Below the pieces are notes generated by a model. The model did not search any database and had not been told where the DNA came from. It worked only from the letters and a program-made list of their open reading frames with translations. A stretch of 64,000 bases of DNA from positions 1 to 64,000 of the forward strand of contig JALJCO010001064.1 in the NCBI GenBank assembly GCA_023101725.1, given 5' to 3'. Of this stretch, positions 33,126 to 45,454 are shown piece after piece (the first letter of the stretch is position 1; the number at the start of each line of letters is the position of its first letter). This DNA comes from Atherinomorus stipes. Taxonomy: Eukaryota > Chordata > Actinopteri > Atheriniformes > Atherinidae. A program made the translations under genes and the position numbers.

Positions 33126-34658
33126 GTAAGTTTTTTTTATGTTACACTTAAAGTGCTATAAACATAAATGAGAAGTTATTTGCTTAAAAAAACATTTAAA
33201 CTTTGTAAAAAAGTGATTGAAATAATGGTAACCACCAAACAACTGCAGACAGTAGATTTCATTCATATTTTTATGTGTCCATATATATTATTTTGCCATA
33301 CACAGGTGTTAACAAGAAATGCATGGATAATTTTTGTTTTGTTTTAAATCCTGCTCTTCCATCTGCCCTATTATTCCACATTTATTCCTTTGGTGATAAG
33401 AGACTGAGTTGCCTATCAATTAAAGCTCAGATGGATGTCTACATTATGGTCAATGTTTCCAGGTCTTGTGAAAGAAACAATAACCAGCTCTTTAGAAACA
33501 AAACCAGAGAAAGTGACATGACCCTTGAGAGTTAAATAAGAACAATTTTCATATAAACAAACACACACACACATATATATACGTGTATGTATATATATAA
33601 TCACATCACCATCATCCACGAACTTATTGCAACCCCAACTGCAGAAAATTCTAACTTCATAATAGTTCATTCAAATAACAAGAAACTAAAAAAAAAGAAC
33701 CAAGAAATTTGCTAAATTATGATTTGGTGGGAAAAAATATTCCTTTCTAATTGTAGTTAAAAAGAATATAAAAAAAAAAAACTGTCCCAGACATATTGGA
33801 GCACCTTGCTCATAAACAGTGGACCTAGTCTAGTTTGGTGTTACAGAAAATACTTTATTGCAATGATTGCCTCCAAGTGTTGCTCAGTTGGGAACACCAT
33901 ATACATGCCTATATATTTGTGTGCTTATTTTATTGTTTGTTTTAAATATTTCTATTGAACCACAATTCAAAATCAATGTCATTTAACTTGACATTCATGA
34001 AGGGACTTTATTTTCAATGTCTTACCCTGTCTGGTCATCATGTGATTATATCCACGTTAACACTTTAACAATGAGGAAAATCGGGTCACAGTGTACATTT
34101 TTATTATTGTTTTCATTCATCACTTTATATTTGTTATTTTTTACCGCTGGTCTCACTGCTTTCTCTGGCTTTTTGCACACAGCTTCTGGTGCACCCTTTC
34201 AACTTACAAGAAATTGGTGTTTACCAATATAAAGGTGGAGACACACCGGACAGACTGCCGACCATCGCAAGAAAGTGAATTCAAGCCCATCAGCTGGCCT
34301 CCGTCTCCCTGACACGGTTAGAAAAGTGCTTCAGAATACACCAAACCCACTGTAGATTTGGGCATACATTCTGCATGTGCGCAAAATATAATGTTGCCAC
34401 AACTACAGCTGGCAATTTTGTACACTATATAAACCTGTATCCCTGGGATAGGATCCAGCACCCCCCTGCAACCATTAATGGGTCAAGCGGTACAGTAAAT
34501 TAAATTGAATAAATGGCCCCAGTTGCATGATGTTTTTCCAATTTGAATTATTTATTCAGAATTAAGTTATTCCTCTGCTTGTGCAACTTATAGTCCAGTG
34601 CGACTTGTAATTCAAAATGCATCCGATTTAACATATCTGTAAATGTTAATTCATATGA
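33126..34658 (+). other. Unit E intron, 5' part
   Basis: The first 140 bp are conserved with other units. Short CA/TA tracts lie at 33550-33600, and a decayed retroposon tail (CCTGGGATAGGATCCAGCAC, GGGTCAAGCGGTACAG) at 34441-34500. A dispersed CGACTTGTA-type repeat at 34570-34610 has a partner at 36620-36720. No gene was seen. Confidence 0.45.
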
Positions 34659-34930
34659 GAGGGACCCAACTGCAGTCACGATACGTCGCCATATATCCAA
34701 TCCACGCTGGAAGTCCCAGGTGGAAGATTGTTCTTCATGTAACTTTCTCAAATTTAACCCTACCCCTGACTCTTCCCCTAACCCTGACCACTCGAATACG
34801 CCACATGCATCTGATTGCAAGCCGCAGATAAATACTTTTAGAGGTGTTTAACTAACTTCCGCTTGAGACTTCCTGTATGGGTTGGATGTATGGCGGCGCC
34901 CTTGTCGGCCATTGTAACTGCAGTTGGGTA
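34659..34930. mobile_element. Small inverted-repeat MITE
   Basis: GGGACCCAACTGCAGT at 34661 and ACTGCAGTTGGGTA at 34917 are inverted, with partial matching extending inward through CATATATCCAATCC and GGGTTGGATGTATGG. No clear target duplication was seen. Confidence 0.55.
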
Positions 34931-34946
34931 CTCTTGATTCATATTG

Positions 34947-36075
34947 GGTGTGTCCCATGTTGAAGTCTGCAGACTGCGAAGTGCGGATTCGTCGGCTGCA
35001 TACGTCACAGCAGCGCGCCAAGTCCTGTCCTGTTTCAAAAACGTCTGGAGGATCCTCTGAATCCAGCCTCCAAACCCGCTCTCAGTTTGGCGTGAAACGA
35101 AGGTTCCATCCCACGTATCCTTCGTGGCCTCACCTATCCCAGAATTCATTGCACGCAAGAATTTAAAAAAAAAAAAACCAAAAAACTATATTTACATAAG
35201 CAGAATGTACAAACTCGTGAGGGGAGTAACAAGAAGTTTAATACAATACTGTACGGTTATATCAAGAACAAACGCACTGAAAGGTTTAAACAATAAACCT
35301 ACAAAAGGGTTTAAATAAAAATAAAGGAAAATAAGATATTTAGCGCACAATATACAATAAAATATAGTTACAAAGCAATGTAAACACAAAGTTAATCATC
35401 ATGACTGGGCTTAAAGAAAGTGAAATATTTAAACAGAAGGAACAACTTTTTTTTTAACAGATCTTTTTTACAGTTCTACTTGACATGTTAAAGTGATGTG
35501 AAATATTGTAAAAATCAATAAAACAGGCAAAGTTAAGTATTTTGTCTCATCCCGCAGAAGATGGGAGGGAATAAGCTGCAGAGATACGAGTAGAATATTT
35601 GGTCATATTTGTGGATTTTAAGTGTTAAATGAAGTGTTTACTGGTAAGAAACAACAGATAATCTCTGTGGAACATTTAAAAATATGTGGGCAAGCATAAA
35701 AAAAAAAGAAAGTTTTTGCCTCAGAAAATCCACTTTGTTTGATATTATTAATGGACTAAGAAGGGGTAATGGGGTGTCCACGTTAAGGTAACGACAGATA
35801 TATGAAAAGGAATAAAATGTATTCCATATTAGTTATTTCTCGACGTAGCTGAATGAATAAGCGGAAAGAAAGCCACAACTAGACAGCTGTGGGGTCTGCA
35901 GTTACTAGGCAACGAGAGTGGAACACTATGGGTAATTCTCGTCTGCTAAGATGTCCTATTTCAGCAGCCTACCGTTTCAGGAGGCTGCTTTGGAGTGTGC
36001 CGACTACGTAGCACACTCTGTAGCCTACGTAGTCTGCGCACTTCGCAGTCTACACACTTCAACATGAGACACACC
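34947..36075. mobile_element. 1.1-kb element with GGTGTGTCCCATGTTGAAG ends
   Basis: The terminal repeats GGTGTGTCCCATGTTGAAG and CTTCAACATGAGACACACC extend about 45 bp (AGACTGCGAAGTGCG in both). The flanks TATTG at 34942-34946 and 36076-36080 are a 5-bp duplication. Class uncertain; hAT-like is possible. No transposase. Confidence 0.75.
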
Positions 36076-36303
36076 TATTGACTGACATGAGCCGAGAAGT
36101 AAACATTACCGTCTAATGTCACATGATGGCGCTTTAGGCTTGTGACAACAGTATATTCTGCTCCAAGGGTAAAGATCCCAAAACAGCTATCTTAGCGGAA
36201 AGAGTTCATTTTGAACATGTGTCTGTACTGCCTGGAACAAATCCTCAAAAACCATGACTATCCTTCTTAATAATGATGTTTTTGATGGGTTTTTTTGGGG
36301 GGG

Positions 36304-36500
36304 TTTCTCAATCCTGGTCCTCAGGGGCCCTGCCCTGTATGCATTCCAGGTTTCCACTTCCACCACACCTGATTCAGATCAACTCAACTGCTCATCAAGT
36401 TCTTTGCGAGCCTGCTAAAGAGCCTTTCATCTGAGTCAGGCGTGTTGAAGTAGGAATATCTTGAAAACCAGCAGGGCAGGGGTCCTGGGAAACACTGATT
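36304..36500. mobile_element. hAT-like MITE fragment
   Basis: TCTCAATCCTGGTCCTCAGG at the left and its inverse (GGGGTCCTGGGAAACACTGA) at the right, with CACACCTGATTCAGATCAAC inside, typical of the fish family that also gave 8766-8989. The target duplication is unclear. Confidence 0.6.
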
Positions 36501-37330
36501 TACAGGCATTAACTTTGAAATCGGAGTGATTGGGAATTTTAACAGTAACAAAAAGGATATGAAAAATCCAAAAATCACCCTACTTTACTGTTATTTGCCG
36601 TTATTTACAACAAATGACCACAACTTATAATCCAGTGTGACTTGTATGATTTTTTTCGTCTTCATGACGCATTATTTGACTGGTGGGACTTATACTCTGG
36701 AGTGACATAGTCCAGAAAATACAGTAATAATTCTGAATTAAGGTTAACATGGAAAACACGTTTACTTAATTAATTACAGTTTTTTTCACCACAGCATGGA
36801 ACACGTCTCATTACATGTAAGGATGGGAACCACACGTTTTATAATTAGTTATTCGTAATGAAATTATTCTCTTTCGTGTTGACATGGAAATAATTCTGAA
36901 TTAAGGTTTGCATGGAAACATGTTTATCTAATTCCACTTTAGATCTGGGGTTGGGAAGGGTTCTGATTGGGCAGGAGGCAGACGTGACGTATTAACGTTG
37001 TTTACGTCTACCTGAAATACACAGACATCGATTCCTGCTCCTTTTTCATTTCGACTACAACATGGAAAACCACATTAGAATAAAGATTTACTTTATTTTT
37101 TTTGTAGTTTTGTAGCAGCAGCTTGACACTAACATAGTTCTTCATTTCCGCTGGCTGGCACGTGTCCAGCACTTCTTTGATGTGTGCACCGCCATTACAA
37201 CAGGACAAGAGAAGAAGCATGTGCAGAATGACAGGAATTAACTTACAGCGGGTTAAAAGGTTTACATTACATAGGAATCATTTTATTCAGAGTTAAAAGA
37301 GGAATAAACCAACCACTTAATTTTTAAACA

Positions 37331-37919
37331 AAGGGGAAGTTCAGGAATTTTGACATAAGGTCTCATTTTCGAGTGAGCCAGGGTCCTTCTCATCACTGGA
37401 GACAGTTTCATCTTATTTTATCTCATATTCTTGTTACCAGTGGTCCCTGATGCTAATGCTAGCATGAGTCAATAGGAACCTGTTAGCCTTTCATTAATAA
37501 CAATCGTATCCACTCCACAGAACACCCGAGGTAAATCAGACTATTTTTGTAAAAAATGCCGCATTAACAAAAAAAAATGTTTCAAATAAAACTTATTTTG
37601 CATCACAAATTACACATTACATTTTGAGGAACTATTTTCTCACCAGCAGCGGAATGATACGTTGCTTCTGGGTGGTAAGACAGGAGAGCGATGCGGTTCA
37701 AAACAAACAGAAGCGCCACAGTCTTCGCACATTTTCAAAAGCTTGTTAGTTTACAGAAATAAGAACAGTAAGAGGCAACATGGTTTATAACTGTTCATTT
37801 TTACAGTAGCCGCGACTGGAATCACATTCCTTCGTACACATAACGGCAGATGATGTCACTCCACTGCCAAATACCAGAATCAAAAATGTGTTGCCGCTGA
37901 GACACTTTACATTCAAAAT
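37331..37919. mobile_element. Truncated copy of the TTAA element at 43056
   Basis: It starts AAAGGGGAAGTTCAGGAATT and follows 43056-43620 (GAGTGAGCCAGGGTCC, AACACCCGAGG, GCGGAATGATACG). It then stops where an L2-like retroposon begins, so its right half is lost. Confidence 0.75.
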
Positions 37920-38660
37920 GTTATCAGATAATGAATGGCCTTAAAGCAAAAAGAAGAATTTTGAATGTAATTCTGCAGTTGATAGGGAGCCAGTGGGGCT
38001 GCTGTAGGACAGGGGTGATGTGATGGGAGGAGGCGGTTCTGGTGATGATGCGAGCAGCAGAATTCTGGACCAGTTGAAGTTCATGGAGTGATTTGTGGGG
38101 TAGACCATAAAGAAGGGAATTGCAGTAATCAAGATGGGAAGTGACCAGGGTGTGCACCAGGATGGCAGCGGAGTGGGGGGTGAGGGAGGGGCGGAGTCGG
38201 TTGATGTTACAGAAGTGGAAATATGCAGGCCGAGTTATGTTATTGATGTGAGCTTGGAAAGATAGGGTGCTATCAAGGATGACACCCAGACTCTTCACCT
38301 GAGGAGAAGGGGGGGGGGGCAGGGGAGTCATCAATTGAAAGTGAGAAACTATTAGTTTTGGTGAGAGTTAATGGTGTATCGATAAGAATTAACTCAGTTT
38401 CATTACTGTTAAGTTTGAGGAATTGGAAGCGAACCAGGACTTGAAGTCATCTGAGGCAGCCGGAAAGGGAGGGAGGTGGGAAAAAGGAGTTAGGTTTACC
38501 CGAAAGGTAAAGCTGGGTGTCATCCGCGTAGCAGTGAAAAAAGATGTTATGTTTCCGGAAAATTTTGTGAAGGGGGAGGATGTAGATGATGAAAAGAAGG
38601 CCTGGGTGACACCTGCAGTGAGAAGATACGGCTGGGAAGAAAAGGATCTAAGCTGAATGA
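37920..38660 (-). pseudogene. L2-like non-LTR retrotransposon, reverse transcriptase end
   Basis: The minus-strand frame 38334-37924 has [31 protein letters not shown] and [14 protein letters not shown], the C-terminal reverse transcriptase and thumb region of L2/Maui-like LINEs. Upstream, the frame continues in pieces ([16 protein letters not shown]). The endonuclease and most of the polymerase are missing, as expected for 5' truncation. Confidence 0.85.
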
Positions 38661-38766
38661 ACTGAGTGCGGCCAGAGAGGTTTAAGTTTTATTCAGAATT
38701 ATCATTTTCATTCAGAATTAGGGGTTTACTTGGTCTTCTTAAAGCGGAATTAACTTTTATTTGTAG

Positions 38767-39299
38767 GCCTGGGATGATAATCAATAAATCAATTAATTGC
38801 ACGATAAATGAAAGTGAAATCAATCATTTTTTCCGGCCTCAATATATCGCCATGTTATGCGTGTATTTTTTTCCACATCTCTCTCTCCTCTAAACACGCT
38901 GAATGACAAGAGGGTCCCCTCTGTGCATTGGTCTCAGCACCTGGATGCGTTTGTGGCTTAGTAAAATTAAATGAAGGTGGTGAACCATCTTGTCAGTCAT
39001 TCAGGATCTTTGTATCTGTGGGAGGAGGCGGAGTCGCAAACACACATACAGACAGAACATTTGAAATTGGGAAATGTTTAGTTTCCAGATGTTTTGTTTT
39101 CTACTTAAAGACAGTTTTCTAAATGTCATTATTGCTCTCAATAACTTTAACAATCAGTGTCTTCATAAAATGATCAAAAGACAATCTTTAAACTGTATTG
39201 AAATGAGCTGCTGACAACAATGTTGTACAAACTGTGATGCACCTAAATGAAAAGGTCAGGCGCACCAGTGCTGAAAGTTAGTTTAGACCCTGGTGACTG
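38767..39299. repeat. Decayed hAT-like fragment and unassigned intron
   Basis: AGGCCTGGGATGATAATCAA and TTAATTGCACGATAAATG at 38765-38815 are typical of a decayed fish hAT family. Its other end may be near 42164-42180. The remainder to 39299 has no recognised feature. Confidence 0.35.
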
Positions 39300-39468
39300 A
39301 GGCCCAATGTTCCTGCCTTTCATGCTGTACTGAGGAATTTTATGTATAAATTACTGAGCTAGAATTTAACAAGCAAATTGTAGTTGGTGTCAATAATGTG
39401 TAACATTTTTGGTGATTATAAATCACAGATGTACTTAATCAAGTTCGGTGTTTCTTTATTCCCTGCAG
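39300..39468 (+). promoter_or_regulatory. Conserved pre-acceptor intron block, unit E
   Basis: CATGCTGTACTGAGG, ATTGTAGTTGGTGTCAATAA, GTGATTATAAATCACAG and the acceptor TTCCCTGCAG ending 39468. It is somewhat shortened compared with unit D. Confidence 0.5.
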
Positions 39469-39710
39469 ATCCCGTGACGCTGCTGGTTTTCTGCTGTGGA
39501 TGAAGCTACACTGGACACTAAGTCAGAACCAGAACGAAAACCTGCTTTAAATAAAGGAAGAGAAATAAGACCCCTAAAGCAGGCGGGCGAGAGACCACCC
39601 AGTGGGCTGTGGGGTTTCACCAGCATCAGAAAAATACAACTGAAGACAACCCATATCCACATATTCAGACACACCCAATACTAGTGTAAAAACATCATAG
39701 TCCTCTGACA

Positions 39711-40613
39711 ATGAAAAAGAAAAGCATTAATGGTGATGATGGTTATGACCAATGGCAGAAGCCTTTATCAGATTCTGAATCTGAAAGCAGTAACAGCGAG
39801 GGGAAAACGGCACCTAAATCTGGCTTAAACAGTCGTGTGAGATGCTCAGTGTGTGGTAAATTTATTCACAGGAGGTCGACTCAGGTACACATGAGAGTCC
39901 ATACAGGAGAAAGACCATTTAGCTGTGATATTTGTGGAAAAAGATTTGCCATTCGTGGAAATCTTAATAAACACATGAGAACTCACACTGGGGAAAGACC
40001 ATTTAGCTGTGACATTTGTGGAGAAAGGTTTATGTTCAAGACCAATTTTAACAGGCACAGGATATGGCATGTAAAAGAAGACAAACAACATTACTGTGAT
40101 GTTTGTCGAAAAATATTTAACTCTGAGACCAAACTCCACCAGCACAAGAAAACTCATTCCCGAAAGAAATCATTTAACAGAGACATTTCCAAAAAAAGAT
40201 TTGATGAAAGCGGCCACCTTCGAGGCCACATCGGAATCCACACTGGAAAAAAGCTATGTAATTGTGATGACTGTATAAGAAGAATGTACAATAATAATAA
40301 ATACCTTACCAAGCACATGAAAATTCATACTGGAGAGAAACCATTTAGCTGTGAAATTTGCAAGAAAAGATTGAGCACTGTCTCAACTTTAAAAACGCAC
40401 ATGAGAATTCACACTGGAGAAAAACCATTTAGCTGTGACGTTTGTAGAAAAAATTTTCGCTGTGACAGTAGTTTTCAAAGGCACAAGAGAATTCACACTG
40501 GAGAAAAACCGTTTAGCTGTGGCATTTGTCAAAAAAGATTTAACTGTCAATCAAATCTGAAAAGACATGTCAATTCCCACAAGGAAGAGAAACCGTTTGA
40601 CTGTGATCAATAA
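39711..40613 (+). CDS. C2H2 zinc-finger protein, unit E (9 fingers)
   Basis: 300 residues from the ATG at 39711. The codons before it (HHSPLT) are preceded by an in-frame TAA, which fixes this Met as the start. Leader: [20 protein letters not shown]. Fingers: 1 with X11 spacing ([10 protein letters not shown]); 2 AIRGNLNKH; 3 ending RHRIWH; 4 KLHQHKKTH; 5 degenerate (NRDISKKRF, both Cys lost); 6 with X13 spacing; 7 to 9 standard, TGEKPF linkers. It ends FDCDQ then TAA. The exon starts at 39469, and upstream ATGs in it (for example 39500) open short frames. It is the most complete architecture in the cluster and a probable nuclear DNA-binding regulator. Confidence 0.85.
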   Translation: MKKKSINGDDGYDQWQKPLSDSESESSNSEGKTAPKSGLNSRVRCSVCGKFIHRRSTQVHMRVHTGERPFSCDICGKRFAIRGNLNKHMRTHTGERPFSCDICGERFMFKTNFNRHRIWHVKEDKQHYCDVCRKIFNSETKLHQHKKTHSRKKSFNRDISKKRFDESGHLRGHIGIHTGKKLCNCDDCIRRMYNNNKYLTKHMKIHTGEKPFSCEICKKRLSTVSTLKTHMRIHTGEKPFSCDVCRKNFRCDSSFQRHKRIHTGEKPFSCGICQKRFNCQSNLKRHVNSHKEEKPFDCDQ

Positions 40614-41006
40614 GAAACCTAAATTTATCTTAACACTTACTGGGCTGTTACACTGGAGGAAAACCTTTAATTGTGGTGTTTGTTGAAAAAGAAAATTACT
40701 TGAAAATGTATGGAACTTTAAATTTAAGCCCAAAACTGCTTTTGGTGTACGGTGAAAAAAGATTAATTAGTGGTTGATTAGACTGAACTCATCGATTGAA
40801 GGAGTAGATATTGATGTATTTGAAATGATTTTTTTTTTAAATGTTTGTGTTTATAGGCTAAGTAAAACATTCATTGAAAATGATTTGGTTATTTGTATGT
40901 TTGTTTTTTTTTAATGATTCCAAAATGGGAGAAGTTTTTTTTGTGTGTGTGTGTGTGCTGTGTTTTAGTGTCACAAGGCTACACATTGTTTCACCACTGT
41001 AAACTT

Positions 41007-41012
41007 AATAAA
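41007..41012 (+). terminator. Polyadenylation signal, unit E
   Basis: AATAAA in CACTGTAAACTTAATAAAAA, aligned with units C and D. It lies about 400 bp after the stop. Confidence 0.65.
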
Positions 41013-41140
41013 AATTCTGTGTATAAATGCTACTGTGATGTCTTCTTTTGTCAGCAGAGCAGTCTCGACCACTTTAAGTTATTACACAGTGCAAATGGAT
41101 GGATGGTAACCCCTGGGGGCAATATTGAGGAGAAGATAAT

Positions 41141-42622
41141 GGCCCTCATTTATCAAACGATCGTACGACGAAAATCTGTGCGTACGACCATTTCCACGCA
41201 AGACTCGGCATTTATCAATTTGAACGTGAACGTAGGATACGATCAAATCTCACGACAGCTCTGAGTTCGTGTACGCAAGTTTGAGTCAGTGAAGGTTTGC
41301 AGCGCAACACAGCAGAACATGAAAATATTTATTAACCAAACCGCAAACTGTCATTTAATCATAAGTATTCACATATCAGCACTAAGAATGAACCCATTTA
41401 CAAAAGAAAGGGAAAAAGGGAATGTAGAAAGTATTCCCAAAATTACAAAAATAGCTGTGACTGGATTTAATTCCTCCATTTATCTCAACAAATTATTAAA
41501 AACATTAACATATAGTTCTAGGAGACAAGTGCTTTTCACTCTTCGTGCATCTTCTCACCCCGCTGGTAAAACTGTAACTGCATCAGTACGCACACACGCG
41601 CAGGTGCCCAGGTGGAGCGCTGCTTCGGGCTGCAGGAAGGCAGGTGGGTGTCGGACGGTCCAACTCGGACCCGGCGGGATGAAACGCTGCTTTAGACTCT
41701 GAGAAAATCTACAACACTCCTGTCCTGTGCAGTGCTGCACATCGCTCGGACCGCTGGAGAGTTTTGATAAACAGTCAGAGAAAAAGATGCGCCGAGAGCC
41801 CCCCTGCAGCCCCCACTAGGCTGTATGGAGGAGACCGGAGCTGATCCATCATTTCTAATAAGTAATACTTTACTTTAAAGTTGTATAAGTGCTCAGTCAG
41901 TAGACTGTCCCTTATCTTTGCAAATGCAAGTTATCTTTTTTCCGTCCCTGTCTGGTTCAGGCTTGGATCTGACCGGCATCCACCTGTTAGAGCGCATGGA
42001 GGGGGAGGGGGGAGGGGGAGGGGGGGGGGGGGCGGTGAAACGTCTTTTGGTGGTGGCAAGTTTCATATTGGACCACTTTTTCTTGACCCATTGACTAAAG
42101 AATTGTGACGTTGCCATCGGATGTGGGCTATTATTAAATTTCATAACGAACAAAACGAATAAACCATATAATCCAGGCCTAGATTGAGACTTTTATTAAT
42201 ATCTCAGCCGGTCGTTCAACAGCGGTGAGGTTGACTGATCCTCTTCCGTGCAGCGTTTTTGTTCACGTCTCTGACTCCGGTTTTTAAGCTGCCAAACACC
42301 TCTTTAATCTTTGTCACCTCACAAATGAGGAATTCTGTCTTGATCCCCCCAAAAGTTTCTTTTTTTGGCAGAATCTCTCCTCTCCACGGTTCAACCTCGC
42401 TGGGTGAAGCCTCATCATTATGCATGTTCAAGGGCGTAACCGTGGGCGTGACATTTAAATGACGATGGATTTCAGCTGTGGAATTTATCAAGACTCTTTT
42501 GTTCGTACGACGAGATTGGGCCGATACGAACGTTTTAATAAATCACACGTGGGTCCAATCGTACGACCATTTTTACGATCAGATGTGCGACCATTTCGAC
42601 GATCGTTTGATAAATGAGGGCC
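41141..42622 (-). mobile_element. PIF/Harbinger-like element, copy 1 (1.5 kb)
   Basis: The ends GGCCCTCATTTATCAAACGA and TCGTTTGATAAATGAGGGCC are perfect inverted repeats, with AAT at 41138-41140 and 42623-42625. It encodes on the minus strand a Myb/SANT-like fragment (see 42216-42425). A shorter copy in opposite orientation is at 59801-60418. A 3-bp duplication plus a Myb-like frame support Harbinger. A G-rich tract lies at 42000-42032. Confidence 0.85.
42216..42425 (-). pseudogene. Myb/SANT-like ORF fragment of the Harbinger element
   Basis: The minus-strand frame (open to 42491, first ATG at 42425) reads EVEPWRGEILPKK, then KTEFLICEVTKIKEVFGSLK, and ends ISQPHRC. It is the same as 59998-60210 with about 80% identity by eye. 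The KTEFLI-EV-K-K-VFGSLK pattern resembles the N-terminal helices of the Myb/MADF-like second protein of PIF/Harbinger elements (recognition from memory). It is short and lacks the rest of the domain. Confidence 0.55.
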
Positions 42623-42625
42623 AAT

Positions 42626-43051
42626 GTATTTTTAAGCAAGATTTTATTAGGCTGTCAGTCTATTAAAATTTTATTTGTGATTAATCACGATTGTCTTGAG
42701 TTAACTGGCATTATTTGCAAATTAACACAAACTATTTACAAATTTTAACTATTTTTCATGTATTCCTAACAAGATTCTAATATCTGAGGGGCAAACGATT
42801 TCTACAGCCACAAGTGGGCTCTCTAGGCTTGTGACAACTGCATGAGAACGAAAATCCCTTAATGGCCATTTCACAGCAAGCAGAATTTATTTCTGACGTC
42901 AGTAGTCCTTTCCACAAAGCAGGTTTAGTGTAAACTAAACTGTCTGTTAACCCTGAAATGAGGAAAACTCTTGACGTTTCAAAAAGGCAGGTACATTAAC
43001 TTAATTTAGAGAACGATGGGTAACTAGCCAGTTTCAGAGAGGGGAGGTAAC
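42626..43051. other. Interval with hAT-like fragment
   Basis: AGGCTGTCAGTCTATTAAAA and TTTGTGATTAATCACGATTG at 42650-42700 are a decayed end of a common fish hAT family. Nothing else was recognised. Confidence 0.4.
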
Positions 43052-43055
43052 TTAA

Positions 43056-43896
43056 AGGGGAAGTTCAGGATTTTTGGCATAGAGCCTCATTTACAAGTGA
43101 GCCAGGGTCCTACTGAAGACGGTTTCAACACATCTCATCCTATTATTCTAGTTCCAGGAGGGTGCTGATGCTAATGCTAGTGTGAGTCAATAGGAATCTG
43201 CTAGCCTGTCATTAAAACCAATCTTATCCATTCCACAGAACACCCGAGGCAAATAGGCAAACCTATAAATGCCTTGTTAAACTAGTAAACTCGTGTGTTA
43301 AACAAGTAAAAATAGCCTTGTATGACAAAATTTGCATTACATACTGAGGAACTAGTTTCTTACCAGCTGCGGAATGATATACTTTGCTTCCAGGTGGTAG
43401 TGTTACTACCTTTGTCAGTGTATTCTGGTTCATCGAGATATGGTGACAGTTAGTTTGATGAAAAAGTTCGAAATCGTCTTCATATCCTCATGCCTTTCAG
43501 ACGTGGCCGTAGTTTTGACTGTATATTTGTGCAATCAAATTCCTACATGCACATAGCAGCAGATGATATCACTCCGCTGCTAAATACAGGAAGTAAAAGT
43601 TCATAGTGTCCCAGCAGCAACTATCAAAATGCAACGAAATGCAGGTTAGTTTAATTTGCAACATTAATCTATGAACATGGCATTTACACAGATAGTCTTA
43701 AGTTATAAATGATTTGCCTCAGATGTTCTGTGGAGTGGCTAAGATTGTTTTTTAAAGACAGGCTAGTAGATTCCTATTGACTTACACTAGCATTAGCATC
43801 GGCGACCCCCTGGAACTAGAATAAAGGAATGGAATATGTTGAAACTGTCTCCAGTGATAAGTAGTATCCTGAAAAAAAGAATCCTGAACTTCCCCT
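43056..43896. mobile_element. TTAA element with about 200-bp inverted repeats
   Basis: TTAA at 43052-43055 and 43897-43900. The ends AGGGGAAGTTCAGGATTTTT and its inverse (ATCCTGAACTTCCCCT) continue inward as long arms sharing TAGTTCCAG, GATGCTAATGCTAG, GTCAATAGGAATCT and CCACAGAACA. A truncated relative is at 37331-37919. The long arms could form a cruciform. No transposase. Confidence 0.85.
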
Positions 43897-44631
43897 TTAA
43901 ACTCTATGTCAGTTACCATAGCAACAGCCTAGCAACAGCTAACAGTTAGCAACAGCTAACCTGGTCTAGACCAGGTTTTGCTCCAAGAGTTTCTCTGTCT
44001 CAGCCCTCTTTCAGCAACACACGCCGTTTGATTTCCTCATTTATTCACAGTCAGCAGGCAAGCCATCTGTCAAAATGGCATGTCCTTTTGTGGGGATGAA
44101 GGAGCAGCATTACTGCAGAGAGAATTAAAATTCAGAAGATTGTTAGACCACACATAGATGTTTTGAATTTATGGAAAATTATCTTTTTGAATGGTACAGT
44201 TTCTTATCTATAATCACGTCTATAATCTACACAACTTTATCTGTCCTAACATTTGCAACATTACCAACCACAGCCATTCTCTCACATGTCATCAGACACA
44301 GTATTGTGTGTTGTTCCGCGGTTCTTTGAAAATGGAAGTTTTTTGTATAATGTCGGAGATGCAGACCACTAAAGTGAAGCAACTGTTTGCAGGGTGGTCA
44401 GAAAAGTGTGCCTATGTGACCTATGTGTATCTATACATGTATGTATATACATATATATATGCATACATAATCTGCATCAAGCATTAAAACTGTATAATGC
44501 ACTGCTCCATGGGCTGGCAGTTAAAATATGAAATAGATAGACCTGACATGATGGCACATAATCCTGTACAGTAGGTGGTGCTATTCACATAAGAATTGTT
44601 TGTGGCCCACCTTTAAATAGAGAGAAGAAGA

Positions 44632-44725
44632 AGTTCACAGGAAGTAGCTACACTTCCTGTTTGTTTGGGTTTTTTGTTTTTTTTTTACTTCTTTTCCTGT
44701 TTCAGCCCCTGGGACAGATGAGCAC
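44632..44725 (+). promoter_or_regulatory. Unit F promoter: ETS cluster without CRE
   Basis: ACAGGAAGTAGCTACACTTC keeps the two facing ETS cores, but the TGATGTCA between them is replaced by AGCTA. A T-rich insertion follows before CTTTTCCTG and the upstream ATG at 44726. Expression may therefore differ from the other units. Confidence 0.6.
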
Positions 44726-44797
44726 ATGGCAGACTCTCCATATGTTGTCTGAAGTAATCTGCTGCCATCCACTAAGAAGCATCAGGGAGGCAATGCT
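44726..44797 (+). other. Unit F exon 1 with short upstream ORF
   Basis: ATG 44726 opens MADSPYVV then TGA (44750-44752). The donor is GTAAGT at 44798. It is the presumed first exon for the finger exon at 49351. Confidence 0.6.
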
Positions 44798-45301
44798 GTA
44801 AGTTGATTTTCTGAAAGTAGAAGTGTTATAAACATGAATTAGAAGGTATTATTTTTTAAAGGTTATTCTAAAAAGGACAACATTTAAACTTTATAAAAAG
44901 GTGTTAAGATTTCACCAAGCAACAACCGTTTTTCTGCAGAATCTTTTCTACATCATACTAAGCCTTTCATCCCTTTATTCTAGATTAATTCTTAGTGATA
45001 GCTACCAGTTTATTTCCTCCCTGCCAGTAGGTGTCGCACTCACACTTGATTTGTCAACTAGCATTAGCAATGTTACAGAACTGACTGTTAATTAGCATTA
45101 GCAAATCTTTCATTTGTGTGTCCAGGAGGAAAGCAGCCACCTCTGTAGGGCGTATAAGCCTCTTTGCTACCTTCACCCTCAACCTAATTTTTTTCTTTTC
45201 TTTTGTCCATTTGAATTTACTAAATGTAAGGCAGAGAAGCTGCTATTTCTACACTGAGCAATTGAGCTCAAGTATGTGACGTTTCGCTGCGTAACTCCTC
45301 C

Positions 45302-45409
45302 CAGTAGCGGAGCCAGAAATTTTTCACTGGGGTGGCCAGGGAGTGACCATTACTCACATAGGGTTGGCCATAAGTAGATACCTCAGAGTTAATGTTCATA
45401 TATATATAC

Positions 45410-45454
<45 letters not shown>

